A DNA stretch of 64,000 nt from Azoarcus sp031555955 (lineage in GTDB: Bacteria > Pseudomonadota > Gammaproteobacteria > Burkholderiales > Rhodocyclaceae): NCBI GenBank assembly GCA_031555955.1, contig JAVBTY010000033.1:1-64000 (forward strand), in the 5' to 3' direction. The notes under the pieces are model-generated. The model made no database searches, was not told where the DNA came from, and worked only from the letters and a program-made list of their open reading frames with translations. This document shows, piece after piece, positions 24,713 through 34,297 of this stretch. The translations under genes and the position numbers were made by a program. The stretch's first letter is position 1. Every line of letters starts with the position of its first letter.

Positions 24713-26669
24713 GCGCCTGCACCCGTCACTGCCCGTGCCCGCCGCGCTGCGCCGCGACCAGGGCTTCTGGCTGCTCGCCGCCACCGCCGTCACCCTCGCG
24801 CCGCACACCCTCCATCTGCCAGGCGCCATTTCCGGCCTGTGCGCGCTGCTGCTCGGCTGGCGCGCGATCCGGCTCTGGCGCGGACAGCGCCCACCGCATC
24901 GCGCGGCAATCCTGCTGCTGACCGCGGCTGCCTGCTCCGGCGTTCTTTTTGTTTACGGACGTTTTTTCGGCAAGGATCCCGGCATTGCCCTGCTCGCCAT
25001 CCTGCTGTGCCTGAAGCTGCTTGAAACCAGCGCCGCGCGCGACATCCGCGCCGCGGTGCTGCTGTGCTTCTTTCTCCAGCTCGGCGGCTTTTTCGCCAAC
25101 CAGACCTTTCCCGCCGCCCTGCTGGCGCTATCGGGCGTCCTGCTATGCGTTGTCTGCCTGCTTTCGCTCACCGACCCCGCCGCGGGCACACGCGAGCGCC
25201 TGCGCACCGGGCTGCTGCTGATGGCTCACAGCCTGCCTTTCATGCTCATCCTGTTCGTGCTCTTCCCACGCGTGAACGGGCCGCTGTGGGGGCTGCCCGC
25301 CGATGCTCACAGCAATCTCAGCGGCCTCTCGGATTCGATGACTCCCGGCTCGATCAGCAACCTCGCGCTGTCCAGCGCCATTGCCTTCCGCGCCAGTTTT
25401 GCCGCTCCGCCGCCACCGGAGCAGCGCTACTGGCGCGGGCCGGTGCTGAGCCAGTTCGACGGCGCCACCTGGCGCGCGGAGCAGGAAGTGCTTGTTCCCG
25501 AACCAGCCTACGCCGCCACGGGCGAACGGCTGGAATACCAGCTCACGCTCGAAGCGCACAACCGGCAATGGCTGTTCGCGCTCGATTTTCCTGCCGCGGG
25601 CCTTGCCGGCGTGCGCTACACCCATGATTTCCGCATCCTCGCCGAACAGCCGGTGCGCCAGCGCACCCGTTTCAGGCTGGCTTCCTACCCGGCCAGCGAG
25701 CCGGGGCTGACGGAAGACGCCTTCACGCTCACCGCCGCCACCCATCTGCCCGAAGGCAGCAACCCGCGCGCCGCCGCGCTGGCGCGTTCGCTCGCCAGTG
25801 GCGCGGAAACGGCGGAGCTTCGCCTGCAGCGCGTGCTCGAATGGCTGCGCGGGCGCAAGCTCGTTTACACGCTGCAGCCGCCGCTGCTGGGGCGCGACAG
25901 CGTGGATGGCTTCCTGTTCGACTCCCGCCGCGGTTTCTGCGAGCACTTCGCTTCGGCGTTCACATTCATGATGCGCGCCGCGGGCATCCCCGCCCGCATC
26001 GTGACCGGTTACCAGGGCGGCGAAACCAACCCGTTCGACGGCAGCTTCACCGTGCGCCAGTCCGACGCGCACGCCTGGGCCGAGGTATGGCTCGCCGGGC
26101 GGGGCTGGGTGCGGGTCGACCCCACCGCGCTGGCCGCGCCTGACCGCGTCGGCAGGGGGCTGGCGGCGGCGCTGCCGGCCGGAGATGCGCGCCCGTGGAT
26201 GCTGCGCGCCGACCTTTCGTGGCTGCAGACGCTGCGCCTGCGCTGGGAAGCGGTATCGAATACGTGGGAACTGTGGGTGCTTGGCTACACGCCGGAGCGC
26301 CAGCGCGAACTGCTGGACAAACTGGGGCTCGGGCGGCTGGACTGGTCAGGAATGGCGGCGGCGATGGCGGCCGCCTGCGTCGCGGTAATGGCGGCGCTGG
26401 CAGCCTGGGCGCTGGCGCGGCGGCAACGGCTCGATCCGCTCGAACGCGCCTGGGATGCGTTTTCGGCGAAAATGGCGCGGCGCGGCCTGGCGCGGGCTGC
26501 GACGGAAGGCCCGCTCGATTACGGGCAACGCATCGCCCGTGCCCTGCCGCGCCACGCGGAGCTTCTGCGGGAGATTGCCGCCCGCTACGCCAGGCTGCGT
26601 TACCGCCCCCCCGCCAGCGCTGCGGAAATCCGCGCGCTGAAACAACAGATCCGGATGCTCAGGTTTTGA
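24705..26669 (+). CDS. Membrane transglutaminase-like protein (TgpA type, DUF3488)
   Basis: A 654-residue membrane protein. About five or six N-terminal membrane helices (residues 15-190) form the DUF3488 part. A periplasmic transglutaminase-like domain follows, with the catalytic cysteine in RRGFCEHFASAF (near residue 408), the histidine in SDAHAWAEVWLAG and the aspartate in WVRVDPTA. A further membrane helix near 550 is followed by a cytoplasmic DUF4129-like tail. The order moxR-DUF58-tgpA is a conserved proteobacterial operon; Pseudomonas TgpA is known as an essential transglutaminase. The substrate is unknown. Confidence 0.92.
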   Translation: MFKRLHPSLPVPAALRRDQGFWLLAATAVTLAPHTLHLPGAISGLCALLLGWRAIRLWRGQRPPHRAAILLLTAAACSGVLFVYGRFFGKDPGIALLAILLCLKLLETSAARDIRAAVLLCFFLQLGGFFANQTFPAALLALSGVLLCVVCLLSLTDPAAGTRERLRTGLLLMAHSLPFMLILFVLFPRVNGPLWGLPADAHSNLSGLSDSMTPGSISNLALSSAIAFRASFAAPPPPEQRYWRGPVLSQFDGATWRAEQEVLVPEPAYAATGERLEYQLTLEAHNRQWLFALDFPAAGLAGVRYTHDFRILAEQPVRQRTRFRLASYPASEPGLTEDAFTLTAATHLPEGSNPRAAALARSLASGAETAELRLQRVLEWLRGRKLVYTLQPPLLGRDSVDGFLFDSRRGFCEHFASAFTFMMRAAGIPARIVTGYQGGETNPFDGSFTVRQSDAHAWAEVWLAGRGWVRVDPTALAAPDRVGRGLAAALPAGDARPWMLRADLSWLQTLRLRWEAVSNTWELWVLGYTPERQRELLDKLGLGRLDWSGMAAAMAAACVAVMAALAAWALARRQRLDPLERAWDAFSAKMARRGLARAATEGPLDYGQRIARALPRHAELLREIAARYARLRYRPPASAAEIRALKQQIRMLRF

Positions 26670-26670
26670 C

Positions 26671-27699
26671 ATGACCCACCGCTTTTCCCGTTTCTTCGCG
26701 CTCGTCCTGTTCGCGCCTGCCCTGTTCGCCCTTCCTCCGAAAGCCATGGCCGGTTTCGCGGACAGCGACGATGGGCGGCTCTTCATCCGCGAGATGTACG
26801 AACGCCACGGATTCGATCCCGCAGCCACGCGCGCGGCGCTCGCCAGGGCGAAGCACGAACCCCGGGTTATCCGCCTGATCAGACCACCCACTTCTCCCGC
26901 CGCGCGTTCCTGGCAGCGCTACCGCGACCGTTTCCTCGACGCTGCCCGCATCCATGGCGGCCTGGCTTTCTGGCAGGAAAACGAAGCCGCCCTGCGGCGC
27001 GCCGAAGAACTTTACGGCGTCCCGGCGGAAATCATCACCGCCATCATTGGCGTGGAAACCGTTTACGGACGCCAGACCGGCAGCTTCGAAACGCTTTCCG
27101 CGCTGGCGACCCTCGCCTTCGATTACCCGCCGCGCGCGGCGCTGTTCCGGCGCGAGCTGGCGCAGCTTTTTCTGCTCGCCCGCGAGCAGGAACGGGACCT
27201 GGCCAGTTACCACGGCTCCTACGCCGGCGCTCTGGGCATGCCCCAGTTCCTGCCCAGCAGCGTGCGCCATTACGCGGTGGATTTCGACGGCGATGGCCGG
27301 ATCGATTTCGACGACAGCCCGGCCGACGCCATCGGCAGCGTCGCCCACTATCTGCGCGCCAACGGCTGGGAACGCGGTGGAGCCATCGCGCAGCGCGCGC
27401 GCCTGGCGCAAGACGCCGACCCCGCTCCGCTGATCGCCGCGGGCATCGAACCCGCCCTGACGGCGGAGATGCTCGCCGCCGCCGGCATTGGCGCGGAAAA
27501 CGGCACGCGGCCAGAAGCGGCGGCGACCCTGGTCGATCTGGAAACCCCTGGCGCGGCGACGGAATACTGGCTGGGTTACCGCAACTTCTACGCGATCACC
27601 CGCTACAACAAGAGCAGCTTCTACGCCATGTCGGTATATCTGCTCGGCGAGACGCTGCGCGAACGCCGCGCCAGACAGACGGCGCGCGCTCCACAATAA
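26671..27699 (+). CDS. mltB: Membrane-bound lytic murein transglycosylase B family
   Basis: This glycoside hydrolase family 103 enzyme cleaves peptidoglycan. The 342-residue protein has a signal peptide (FALVLFAPALFALPPKAMA) without a clear lipobox. The catalytic glutamate lies in IIGVETVYGRQTGSFETL, followed by SYAGALGMPQFLPSSVRHYAVDFDGDG with a calcium-site-like loop, and DAIGSVAHYLRANGW. It starts 1 base after the transglutaminase stop, so it ends the moxR-DUF58-tgpA operon. All four genes concern the envelope, which fits joint expression. Confidence 0.92.
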   Translation: MTHRFSRFFALVLFAPALFALPPKAMAGFADSDDGRLFIREMYERHGFDPAATRAALARAKHEPRVIRLIRPPTSPAARSWQRYRDRFLDAARIHGGLAFWQENEAALRRAEELYGVPAEIITAIIGVETVYGRQTGSFETLSALATLAFDYPPRAALFRRELAQLFLLAREQERDLASYHGSYAGALGMPQFLPSSVRHYAVDFDGDGRIDFDDSPADAIGSVAHYLRANGWERGGAIAQRARLAQDADPAPLIAAGIEPALTAEMLAAAGIGAENGTRPEAAATLVDLETPGAATEYWLGYRNFYAITRYNKSSFYAMSVYLLGETLRERRARQTARAPQ

Positions 27700-27797
27700 C
27701 GCCACCTGCCGGACGCGGCTGGAAAGCCCCGGCCCCAGCCGCAATCCGGGCGAACTCCCGTCCGCCCCGTTTTTTCAGGGAAACGGGATAAAAACCC

Positions 27798-30257
27798 TCA
27801 GGGCAAAAACGCCGGATCGCCGGAGGAAGCGCTTTCCCGCGTCACGGCGCGGCCGACGCAGTCCGGAACGAAAAACGGCGCAGGCCGGGCGATGGCGTAT
27901 CCCTGGGCGTAATTGACGCCGATTTCTTCGAGCGCGGAGAAGATCCCCCGGCTTTCAACGAATTCCGCAATCGTCTGCTTGCCCATGAGCCGCCCCAGGC
28001 GGCTGATCATCTCCACCATGGCGTAGTCAACCGGGTTTTCGAGCATGTCCCTGACGAAGCTGCCATCGATCTTGAGGTAATCCACCGGCAACTGCTTCAG
28101 ATAGGCGAAAGAGGACATGCCCGCGCCAAAATCATCAAGCGCGAACCGGCAGCCCAACGCCTGCAGTTCGCGGATGAAGCGGATGGCGTGAGAGAGGTTG
28201 GCGATGGCCGTCGTTTCCGTCACCTCGAAGCAGATCATTCCCGGCGGCAGTCTGTACCGGCCGATCTGCTCGCGCAGGAAGGCGAGAAACTCCTGGTCGC
28301 CCACCGTCAGGCCTGAAAGATTGATCGCGCAGATCGCGATCGGCCTGTCCGCCCCCTGGTAGCGTTCTGCGAGAATTTTCAGGGCATTCTCCACCACCCA
28401 GCGATCGAGCAGCGGCATCAGCCCGTAACGCTCCGCGGCGGGAATGAATTCGCCCGGAGACACAAGATTGCCGTTTTCATCCCTCAGGCGCAGCAGTATC
28501 TCGATATGCGCCCCCTCTCCGCCAGCCGGGGAAACGGACGCTATGTCCTGGCTGTACAGGCAGAAACGCTGCTCTTCGAGCGCCTGATGGATCTTCTGCA
28601 CCCATTCCATTTCACCAAAGCGCATCGACAGGTCGGAATCCTCGGCGTTATAGACCTGGATGCGGTTGCGGCCTTTTTCCTTGGCGAGATAACACGCCAT
28701 GTCCGCCGCTTTCAGCGCCTCCGCAACTTCGAACTGCGACGGCGCGAGCCCCACCAGGCCAATGCTCACGCCGATCGAAAATGTGCGGCCATTGGAGGAG
28801 AAATCCAGATCCTGCACGGCCTTGCGAAGATTTTCGGCAATTTTCATCGCGGGTTCGACGGGGCAGTTTTCCAGCAGCACGCCGAACTCGTCACCGCCCA
28901 GCCGCGCCAGCGTATCGCTCTCGCGCAGACAGGCCTGGAGCTGCCTGGCGGCCTGGCAGATCAGCTGGTCACCCACGGCATGCCCACAGGTATCGTTGAT
29001 GATCTTGAACTGGTCGAAATCCAGATACATCAGTACGTGATGCGCCGATGATTCCTGCTGGCGGCCAACGGCCCGGGTCAGACGGCGGTCGAATTCCCGG
29101 CGGTTGACAAGCCCCGTCAGCGCATCATGGCTGGCCTGCCACGACAGGTTGGCCACGTACTGGCGTTCGCGGGTCGTGTCGTGAAGCACCACGACCGCGC
29201 CCGCCGCGCCCTCATGAAGATGAACCGGCGCAACCACCATGGAAACCATGATTTCCGTCCCGTCCTGGCGCCGCAACTGCCGGGAAGCGGAAACCGCGGA
29301 ATCCATTTTCCCCTTCAGTATTTCCTCCACAGGATGCAGGCCATCGTCCTGCCCATGCTCGTCGAGCAGGCCAAACAGGTCGGCCAGCGGCCTGAGCCGC
29401 GCATTGCCAGCCTGCTGCTGGGCAAGCCGTTCAGCGGCGGGGTTCATGTACGTCACCCGGCACTGCTCGTCCACGGCAAGCACGGCGTCACCCAGCGCCG
29501 CAAGGGTGATCTGCGCCCGCTGCTGCTCGTCCCTGAGTTCCTCTTCGGCTTTTTCCCGCTGCCCGACCAGCTTTCGCGTCGCCATGAGGCCGAAAACGAT
29601 CATGACCAGGCAGGCGGCAAAATTGGCGGCGACCAGCCCTCGCGTGAGATCGTGGGCGGTTTTCACCACCGCCTCCGAAAAAGCCAGCGCCAGCGGCGTT
29701 ATCCGGTCATTGATGGCGTAGATCCGGGCCTTCCAGTCATCATGGTCAGACCACTCTTCCCGGGCCGTGCCGTGCAACGCGTGGTGGATCTTCTCGCCCA
29801 GCTGCCGCAGCTCCAGCAGCGGCGCATCGGTTTCCGCCCAGATCCGGATGATGCGCGGGAAAGGGCCGATATTGTGAAAATGGCGGAACAGCCAGATGAC
29901 CCGCTCTATATCCTCCGGGGAGTTTCCACCCGCGCGCAGCCCCGCGTAGGCGTCGTCGTAGCTGAACTGTTCCGCCTCCATCGCGAGCCGCCCGCGATAA
30001 TCCCCGAGCGGCAGGGCGATTGCATCCAGATAGCGCTGATAGTGTTCTTCGTTGTGGCTTTCGGTGTACAGGACGAGAAAGTAAACCGCGTCTTTCTGCC
30101 CTTTCGACCACATGCTTTCGCCGTTACCGTATGCGTGCAGGGACGACAGCACCTCAAGGCTGACAAGCGTCAGACTGAGCTGGAGCACAGCCACACAGAT
30201 CAGCGGCCAGGTCAGCCTGAACAGCCCCGGCGCGCGCAGCACCCATTTTCCTTTCAT
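27798..30257 (-). CDS. Membrane sensor with PAS, GGDEF and EAL domains
   Basis: This predicted bifunctional cyclic-di-GMP enzyme has 819 residues. A first membrane helix (about 13-35) and a second near 210-230 enclose a periplasmic sensing region. A PAS domain (about 245-365) follows, then GGDEF (375-540) and EAL (560-805). The GGDEF motif is intact (ARLGGDEFGVLLE), with an RxxD inhibitory site five residues before it (RESD). The EAL domain keeps ExLxR (EILLRLR), ICFEVTET and DDFGAGMSSFAYLKQLP with KIDGSFV. Both synthesis and breakdown activity are possible; which dominates cannot be told. Confidence 0.92.
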   Translation of the reverse strand: MKGKWVLRAPGLFRLTWPLICVAVLQLSLTLVSLEVLSSLHAYGNGESMWSKGQKDAVYFLVLYTESHNEEHYQRYLDAIALPLGDYRGRLAMEAEQFSYDDAYAGLRAGGNSPEDIERVIWLFRHFHNIGPFPRIIRIWAETDAPLLELRQLGEKIHHALHGTAREEWSDHDDWKARIYAINDRITPLALAFSEAVVKTAHDLTRGLVAANFAACLVMIVFGLMATRKLVGQREKAEEELRDEQQRAQITLAALGDAVLAVDEQCRVTYMNPAAERLAQQQAGNARLRPLADLFGLLDEHGQDDGLHPVEEILKGKMDSAVSASRQLRRQDGTEIMVSMVVAPVHLHEGAAGAVVVLHDTTRERQYVANLSWQASHDALTGLVNRREFDRRLTRAVGRQQESSAHHVLMYLDFDQFKIINDTCGHAVGDQLICQAARQLQACLRESDTLARLGGDEFGVLLENCPVEPAMKIAENLRKAVQDLDFSSNGRTFSIGVSIGLVGLAPSQFEVAEALKAADMACYLAKEKGRNRIQVYNAEDSDLSMRFGEMEWVQKIHQALEEQRFCLYSQDIASVSPAGGEGAHIEILLRLRDENGNLVSPGEFIPAAERYGLMPLLDRWVVENALKILAERYQGADRPIAICAINLSGLTVGDQEFLAFLREQIGRYRLPPGMICFEVTETTAIANLSHAIRFIRELQALGCRFALDDFGAGMSSFAYLKQLPVDYLKIDGSFVRDMLENPVDYAMVEMISRLGRLMGKQTIAEFVESRGIFSALEEIGVNYAQGYAIARPAPFFVPDCVGRAVTRESASSGDPAFLP

Positions 30258-30358
30258 TGCTTTCCCGCAGGATCCGTTTCCCCGGCCGCCGCAGGCTGGC
30301 CGGTTTTTTCATGCCGTCAGATACAACGGCCCACGGGGAAAGTTACCACGCCTGATAT

Positions 30359-31921
30359 TTAGTGGCTGGTGCCTTCGTCACGGTTGATCTTGTTCCACAC
30401 GTTGTATTTGCCCACCGGCTTTCTCATTGGCAGCCGCTTGACCTCGGCCAGCGTGCGGGCATCAAGAACGATGATGGCGCCATCGTCTTCCCACAGGCTG
30501 GCGAGCGCATAGCGGCCATCGCGCGTGAATTCGATGTGGGCGAGCGTTTTCCCCGGCTCGCCCGCGATTTCCTTCACCACTTCCAGCGTGTTCTTGTCGA
30601 TGACCTGGAGAATATGTTTGGCGTCGGGCTGCATCATGGAGTCGACGAACGCATAAGGGCTCGCCTCGTGGCTGCGCAGGAAAAAACCGGGGCCGCGCGT
30701 GGGAATACGCTTGACTACCGACCAGTCCTTGAGGTCGATCACGGTGACTTCCGCCGTTTTCAGGTTGGTGCTCGCCATCAGCCTGCGCCCGTCGCGCTCC
30801 CATGTGATGCCGGAGCCCAGGTGCGGCATCCCCGCCAGCGGCAGGTCGGCGATTTTTTTGCGCACGTCGAGGTTGACCACCTGGCCTTTGCCTTCGCGCG
30901 AAGCGCCCATCAGCTCCGAATAGTCCTGGGTGAAGAAGAAGTCATCCAGCACGTCGGCCAGCTGTGTGCGGCGCGGATTGAGGTAGCCGGGAATGAATGC
31001 ACCTTCGCGGTAAAGAAAATCGTGAACCATGCCCAGCGGAATGTCATCCACCGCCTTGGTGTAGCTGATTTCCCATACTTCAGGCACGTCCTTGAGCGCG
31101 GCGACGAAAGACTGGCGCGGCGTGGCGTCATACACGGCGGAAACGCGCGAGCTGCGGTCCCCGTTGCGGTCGGTCACGGGTATCGAGCGCAGCAGGTTCA
31201 GGTCGCCATCGAGCAGCACCAGCGTATGCGGCAGATAGTTCGCCACCGCGAGGTAGCGCCCGTCCGGCGACGCCGCAAGATTGCGCGTGTTGATGCCCGC
31301 GCGCACCTCCGCGACCATTTTCAGGTTCCACAGGTCGTATTTGCTGATCCAGCCGTCGCGCGAGGCGAAAAACACATAGCGCCCCCCTTCGGCGAACTTG
31401 GGGCCGCCGTGCAGGGCAAAGCGGGAGGGAAAGCGGTGGATCGGCTCCAGGCGGTCGCCGTCGAGCACGCTCACATGGTGGTCCCCCGCCTCGACGACGA
31501 GGAAAAGGTTCAGCGGATCGGCATCGAACACCGGCTTTGCGGCCAGCGTGCGCGGATCGGTCACCTGGATGCGCGAGGCGCGGATATCGTCCTCGGTCCA
31601 CTTCAGATCATGGCTCGCCGGGGTGTAGATCCAGTCGGCCAGGGCGGCGATTTCCGCCTGCGAGAGCTTGCCGGAAAAACCTTCCATCTGCGTGGCGGGG
31701 CGCCCCTTGCCGATGACCTGGGCGGCCTCGGCCTTGCGCAGCCGCGACAGGTTTTCCGGCAGCAGCGCCGGCCCCATGCCGCCCAGCCGGTCTCCGTTGT
31801 GGCAGGCCGCGCAATGCTCCTGGTAGAGGCGCGCCGGTTCCGGCCTGGCGGGCTCATCGCCCGCGCATGCGGCGGCAGAGAACAGGAAGGCGCCCAGCGC
31901 GGGCAGCAGGTGTTTTCTCAT
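30359..31921 (-). CDS. nirN: Cytochrome with c-type and d1-type heme domains, NirN-like
   Basis: A 520-residue exported protein. A signal peptide (ALGAFLFSAAACAGD) is followed by a monoheme cytochrome c domain with CAACH near residue 36. An eight-bladed propeller of the cytochrome d1 type fills the rest (FALHGGPKFAEGGRYVFFASRDGWISKYDLWN and later blades). The layout equals NirS and NirN. Its place directly after nirJ and the absence of other nir genes favour NirN, which completes heme d1 by dehydrogenation in Pseudomonas. A nitrite reductase role (NirS) is the main alternative. It overlaps nirJ by 4 bases. Confidence 0.78.
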   Translation of the reverse strand: MRKHLLPALGAFLFSAAACAGDEPARPEPARLYQEHCAACHNGDRLGGMGPALLPENLSRLRKAEAAQVIGKGRPATQMEGFSGKLSQAEIAALADWIYTPASHDLKWTEDDIRASRIQVTDPRTLAAKPVFDADPLNLFLVVEAGDHHVSVLDGDRLEPIHRFPSRFALHGGPKFAEGGRYVFFASRDGWISKYDLWNLKMVAEVRAGINTRNLAASPDGRYLAVANYLPHTLVLLDGDLNLLRSIPVTDRNGDRSSRVSAVYDATPRQSFVAALKDVPEVWEISYTKAVDDIPLGMVHDFLYREGAFIPGYLNPRRTQLADVLDDFFFTQDYSELMGASREGKGQVVNLDVRKKIADLPLAGMPHLGSGITWERDGRRLMASTNLKTAEVTVIDLKDWSVVKRIPTRGPGFFLRSHEASPYAFVDSMMQPDAKHILQVIDKNTLEVVKEIAGEPGKTLAHIEFTRDGRYALASLWEDDGAIIVLDARTLAEVKRLPMRKPVGKYNVWNKINRDEGTSH

Positions 31922-33126
31922 GATTTCGTCTCGTGCAAACGGGTCCAGGGCGTGGTGACGACGCGCTCTGCGCCGTAATCGGCGGCGGTGACGCCGATTT
32001 CATCGTCCTCAAGGTAACAGGCGGGATCCTCGGCCCACGGATCGCCGGTGATCTGCTGCGCACGCACGCGGGAGTTCCCGTTGCAGATTTCCAGATAACG
32101 GCAGACGCCGCAGCGCCCGCCCAGTTGCCGCGGATGCTGTTTGAGTCCGGCCATCAGGGGGCCGGAAAGGTCGTTCCAGATTTCGCCGAAGTCGCGCTCG
32201 CGCACGTTGCCCAGCGGCACGTGCCACCACATCGTATCCGGGTGAACAACGCCGAGATTATCGATGTTGGCCACATTCACGCCGCTGGCGTTGCCGCCCC
32301 ACTGCTTCAGCCTGGCCTCGATGTGCGCTGCCTGCGCGGGAAAACGGCGGCGTACCCAGTGCAGCAGAAAAACGCCGTCGGCATCGTTATTGCCGGAAAC
32401 GAAGTCTTTTTCCTTCCCCGCCCGCTGCAGCTTCAGACAGGTTTCGAACAGCAGTTCCATCGCCTCGCGTGTAGCGCGGTGGCGCGCATCGCCCGCGCGG
32501 TTCTTGTTGCCGCGCCCGGCGTAGTTGAGGTGGGAAAAATAGAACTTGGAAATGTCCTCGTCTTCCACCAGCCGCAGCAGCGCGGGCAGATCGTGGGCGT
32601 TTTCCGCCGTCATCGTGTAGCGCACGCCAACGCGGATGCCGCGCTCGCGGCATAGCCGGATACCGGCGAGCGAGGCGTCGAACGCGCCTGCCTTGCGGCG
32701 GAAATGGTCGTGCGTGGCGGCGATGCCGTCCAGGCTGACGCCGACGTAATCGAAGCCGATGCGGTCGATGTCCCCAATATTGTCCGCATCGATCAGCGTG
32801 CCGTTGGACGAGAGGCCGACGTAAAAACCCATCTCTTTCGCCCGCCGGGCGATATCGAAAATATCCGGCCGCAGCAGCGGCTCGCCGCCGGAGAGAATCA
32901 GCACGGGCACGCGCGCCGCCTTGAGCTGGTCCATGACCCGGAATACTTCGGCGGTCGACAGCTCGCCGGAAAAATCGGTATCGGCGGAAATCGAGTAGCA
33001 GTGCTTGCAGGTGAGGTTGCAGCGCCGGATCAGGTTCCAGATCACCACCGGACCGGGAGGATTGCGCCTCGGCCCGACGGGAGCGGGATGATCAAGCTCG
33101 CGGATGAATTGGGACAGACGGAACAT
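31918..33126 (-). CDS. nirJ: Heme d1 biosynthesis radical SAM protein NirJ
   Basis: This radical S-adenosylmethionine enzyme removes propionate side chains in heme d1 formation. The 402-residue protein starts MFRLSQFIREL and has the radical SAM cluster motif CNLTCKHC near residue 38, followed by LILSGGEPLLRPDIF. A second cysteine group near the end (RCGVCRYLEICNGNSRVRAQQITGDPWAEDPACYL) is typical of NirJ and related auxiliary-cluster enzymes. ATG at 33126 is chosen because NirJ homologues begin there; the frame opens 17 codons earlier. It is followed by the nirN-like gene with a 4-base overlap. Confidence 0.88.
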   Translation of the reverse strand: MFRLSQFIRELDHPAPVGPRRNPPGPVVIWNLIRRCNLTCKHCYSISADTDFSGELSTAEVFRVMDQLKAARVPVLILSGGEPLLRPDIFDIARRAKEMGFYVGLSSNGTLIDADNIGDIDRIGFDYVGVSLDGIAATHDHFRRKAGAFDASLAGIRLCRERGIRVGVRYTMTAENAHDLPALLRLVEDEDISKFYFSHLNYAGRGNKNRAGDARHRATREAMELLFETCLKLQRAGKEKDFVSGNNDADGVFLLHWVRRRFPAQAAHIEARLKQWGGNASGVNVANIDNLGVVHPDTMWWHVPLGNVRERDFGEIWNDLSGPLMAGLKQHPRQLGGRCGVCRYLEICNGNSRVRAQQITGDPWAEDPACYLEDDEIGVTAADYGAERVVTTPWTRLHETKS

Positions 33127-33281
33127 GGGCGACTCCAGATCAGCGCCCATTACAGCCGCGGCGGCGGCGGGAAACAATGATTATGGTCAAGCGGGCCTGG
33201 CAGCCGCAACAGCGCCATGCGCCCGGTTCGCGGCAGCCCCGCCATCAGGACAGGGCCGCCGCAAAACAGGGAAACAGGCTC

Positions 33282-34031
33282 TCAGGCGAGCTGGCTGCGC
33301 ATCCGCTGCGCCCGCTCCGCCGGGGCCGGGTGGGTGGACAGCCAGCTGGCGCCGCTGCCGCCGGAAAGTTTGTCGATCTTTTCCAGCGCCGACACCGTGG
33401 CCTTCGGATCGTATTTCCGGTTTTTCATGAAGGCCATCGCGTAGTCGTCCGCCTCGTTTTCGTTCGACTGCGAATGCTGCGCCAGCACCACTTTCTGGAA
33501 CAGATCGCCCAGCTGGGAATCCGCCAGCGTCCCCGCCTTGCTGCCAGAAGCGGCCACGGCTTCGCGCAGCCCGCCCGCGGTGAGCGCCATCTGCATGCGC
33601 TTTTTCGAGTGCCCGGCCTTGACGTGCCCGATTTCATGCCCGATTACATAGCGCACCTCGTCGTCGCTCATCATGTCCAGCAGTCCGCTGAACACGCGCA
33701 CCGTGCCATCGCCCATCGCGAAGGCATTGACTTCCGGCGTCTGGTACACCTTGAAGTTCAGCTTCAGGCCGTCGTACGCGCCCAGCCCCTGGGTTAGCGT
33801 TACCAGACGCTTGCCGTATTTGCTGCCCGCCGCCGCGATCTGGTGTTCCTTGTCAGACTCTTTGGCCATCTGCGAAAAATAGGCGGAAATATCCTGATCG
33901 GAAATTGTCGCGGCATCCGTTAACGATTTGGCCGCATTCAGCGCACGGCCAAGATCGAAGGCGGATACCGGCCCGACGGCGGAGACTCCCAAGGCCAGCA
34001 GACAGTGTTTCAGTATTTCGCGACGTTCCAT
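33282..34031 (-). CDS. M48 family metalloprotease, YggG/LoiP-like
   Basis: A 249-residue exported zinc protease. The N-terminal segment (HCLLALGVSAVGPVSAFD) looks like a signal peptide. The zinc site HExxH is seen in YVIGHEIGHVKAGHSKKR near residue 130, with the third ligand in NENEADDYAMAFM. The end reads LSTHPAPAERAQRM, as in the peptidase M48 family of the YggG/LoiP group that acts in the periplasm. ATG at 34031 starts the signal peptide. It is divergent from the SNF2 gene and unrelated to nirJ by position. Confidence 0.88.
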   Translation of the reverse strand: MERREILKHCLLALGVSAVGPVSAFDLGRALNAAKSLTDAATISDQDISAYFSQMAKESDKEHQIAAAGSKYGKRLVTLTQGLGAYDGLKLNFKVYQTPEVNAFAMGDGTVRVFSGLLDMMSDDEVRYVIGHEIGHVKAGHSKKRMQMALTAGGLREAVAASGSKAGTLADSQLGDLFQKVVLAQHSQSNENEADDYAMAFMKNRKYDPKATVSALEKIDKLSGGSGASWLSTHPAPAERAQRMRSQLA

Positions 34032-34297
34032 TTTCCCTCCCGGACAGACTGCCTGACATAAAGGCGGAATATTGCCACCAGCCATCTTTCATGTGGGAAA
34101 AAACTGCCCGCCCTCCTGTCTTCCGGATTCTTTCCCCAGGCCGTAATCCCCCAGACGCCAGAAAGCGCTTTTCTCCACGCATCACCCCGCCGCAGCAGGT
34201 AGACTTCCGTTTTTGCCCCACGCGCGCGTTGCCTCACCCACGCGTTCCACCACGCCTCACCCGTTTCACGCCTCACCCTTACCTCCCCGCTATCCGG

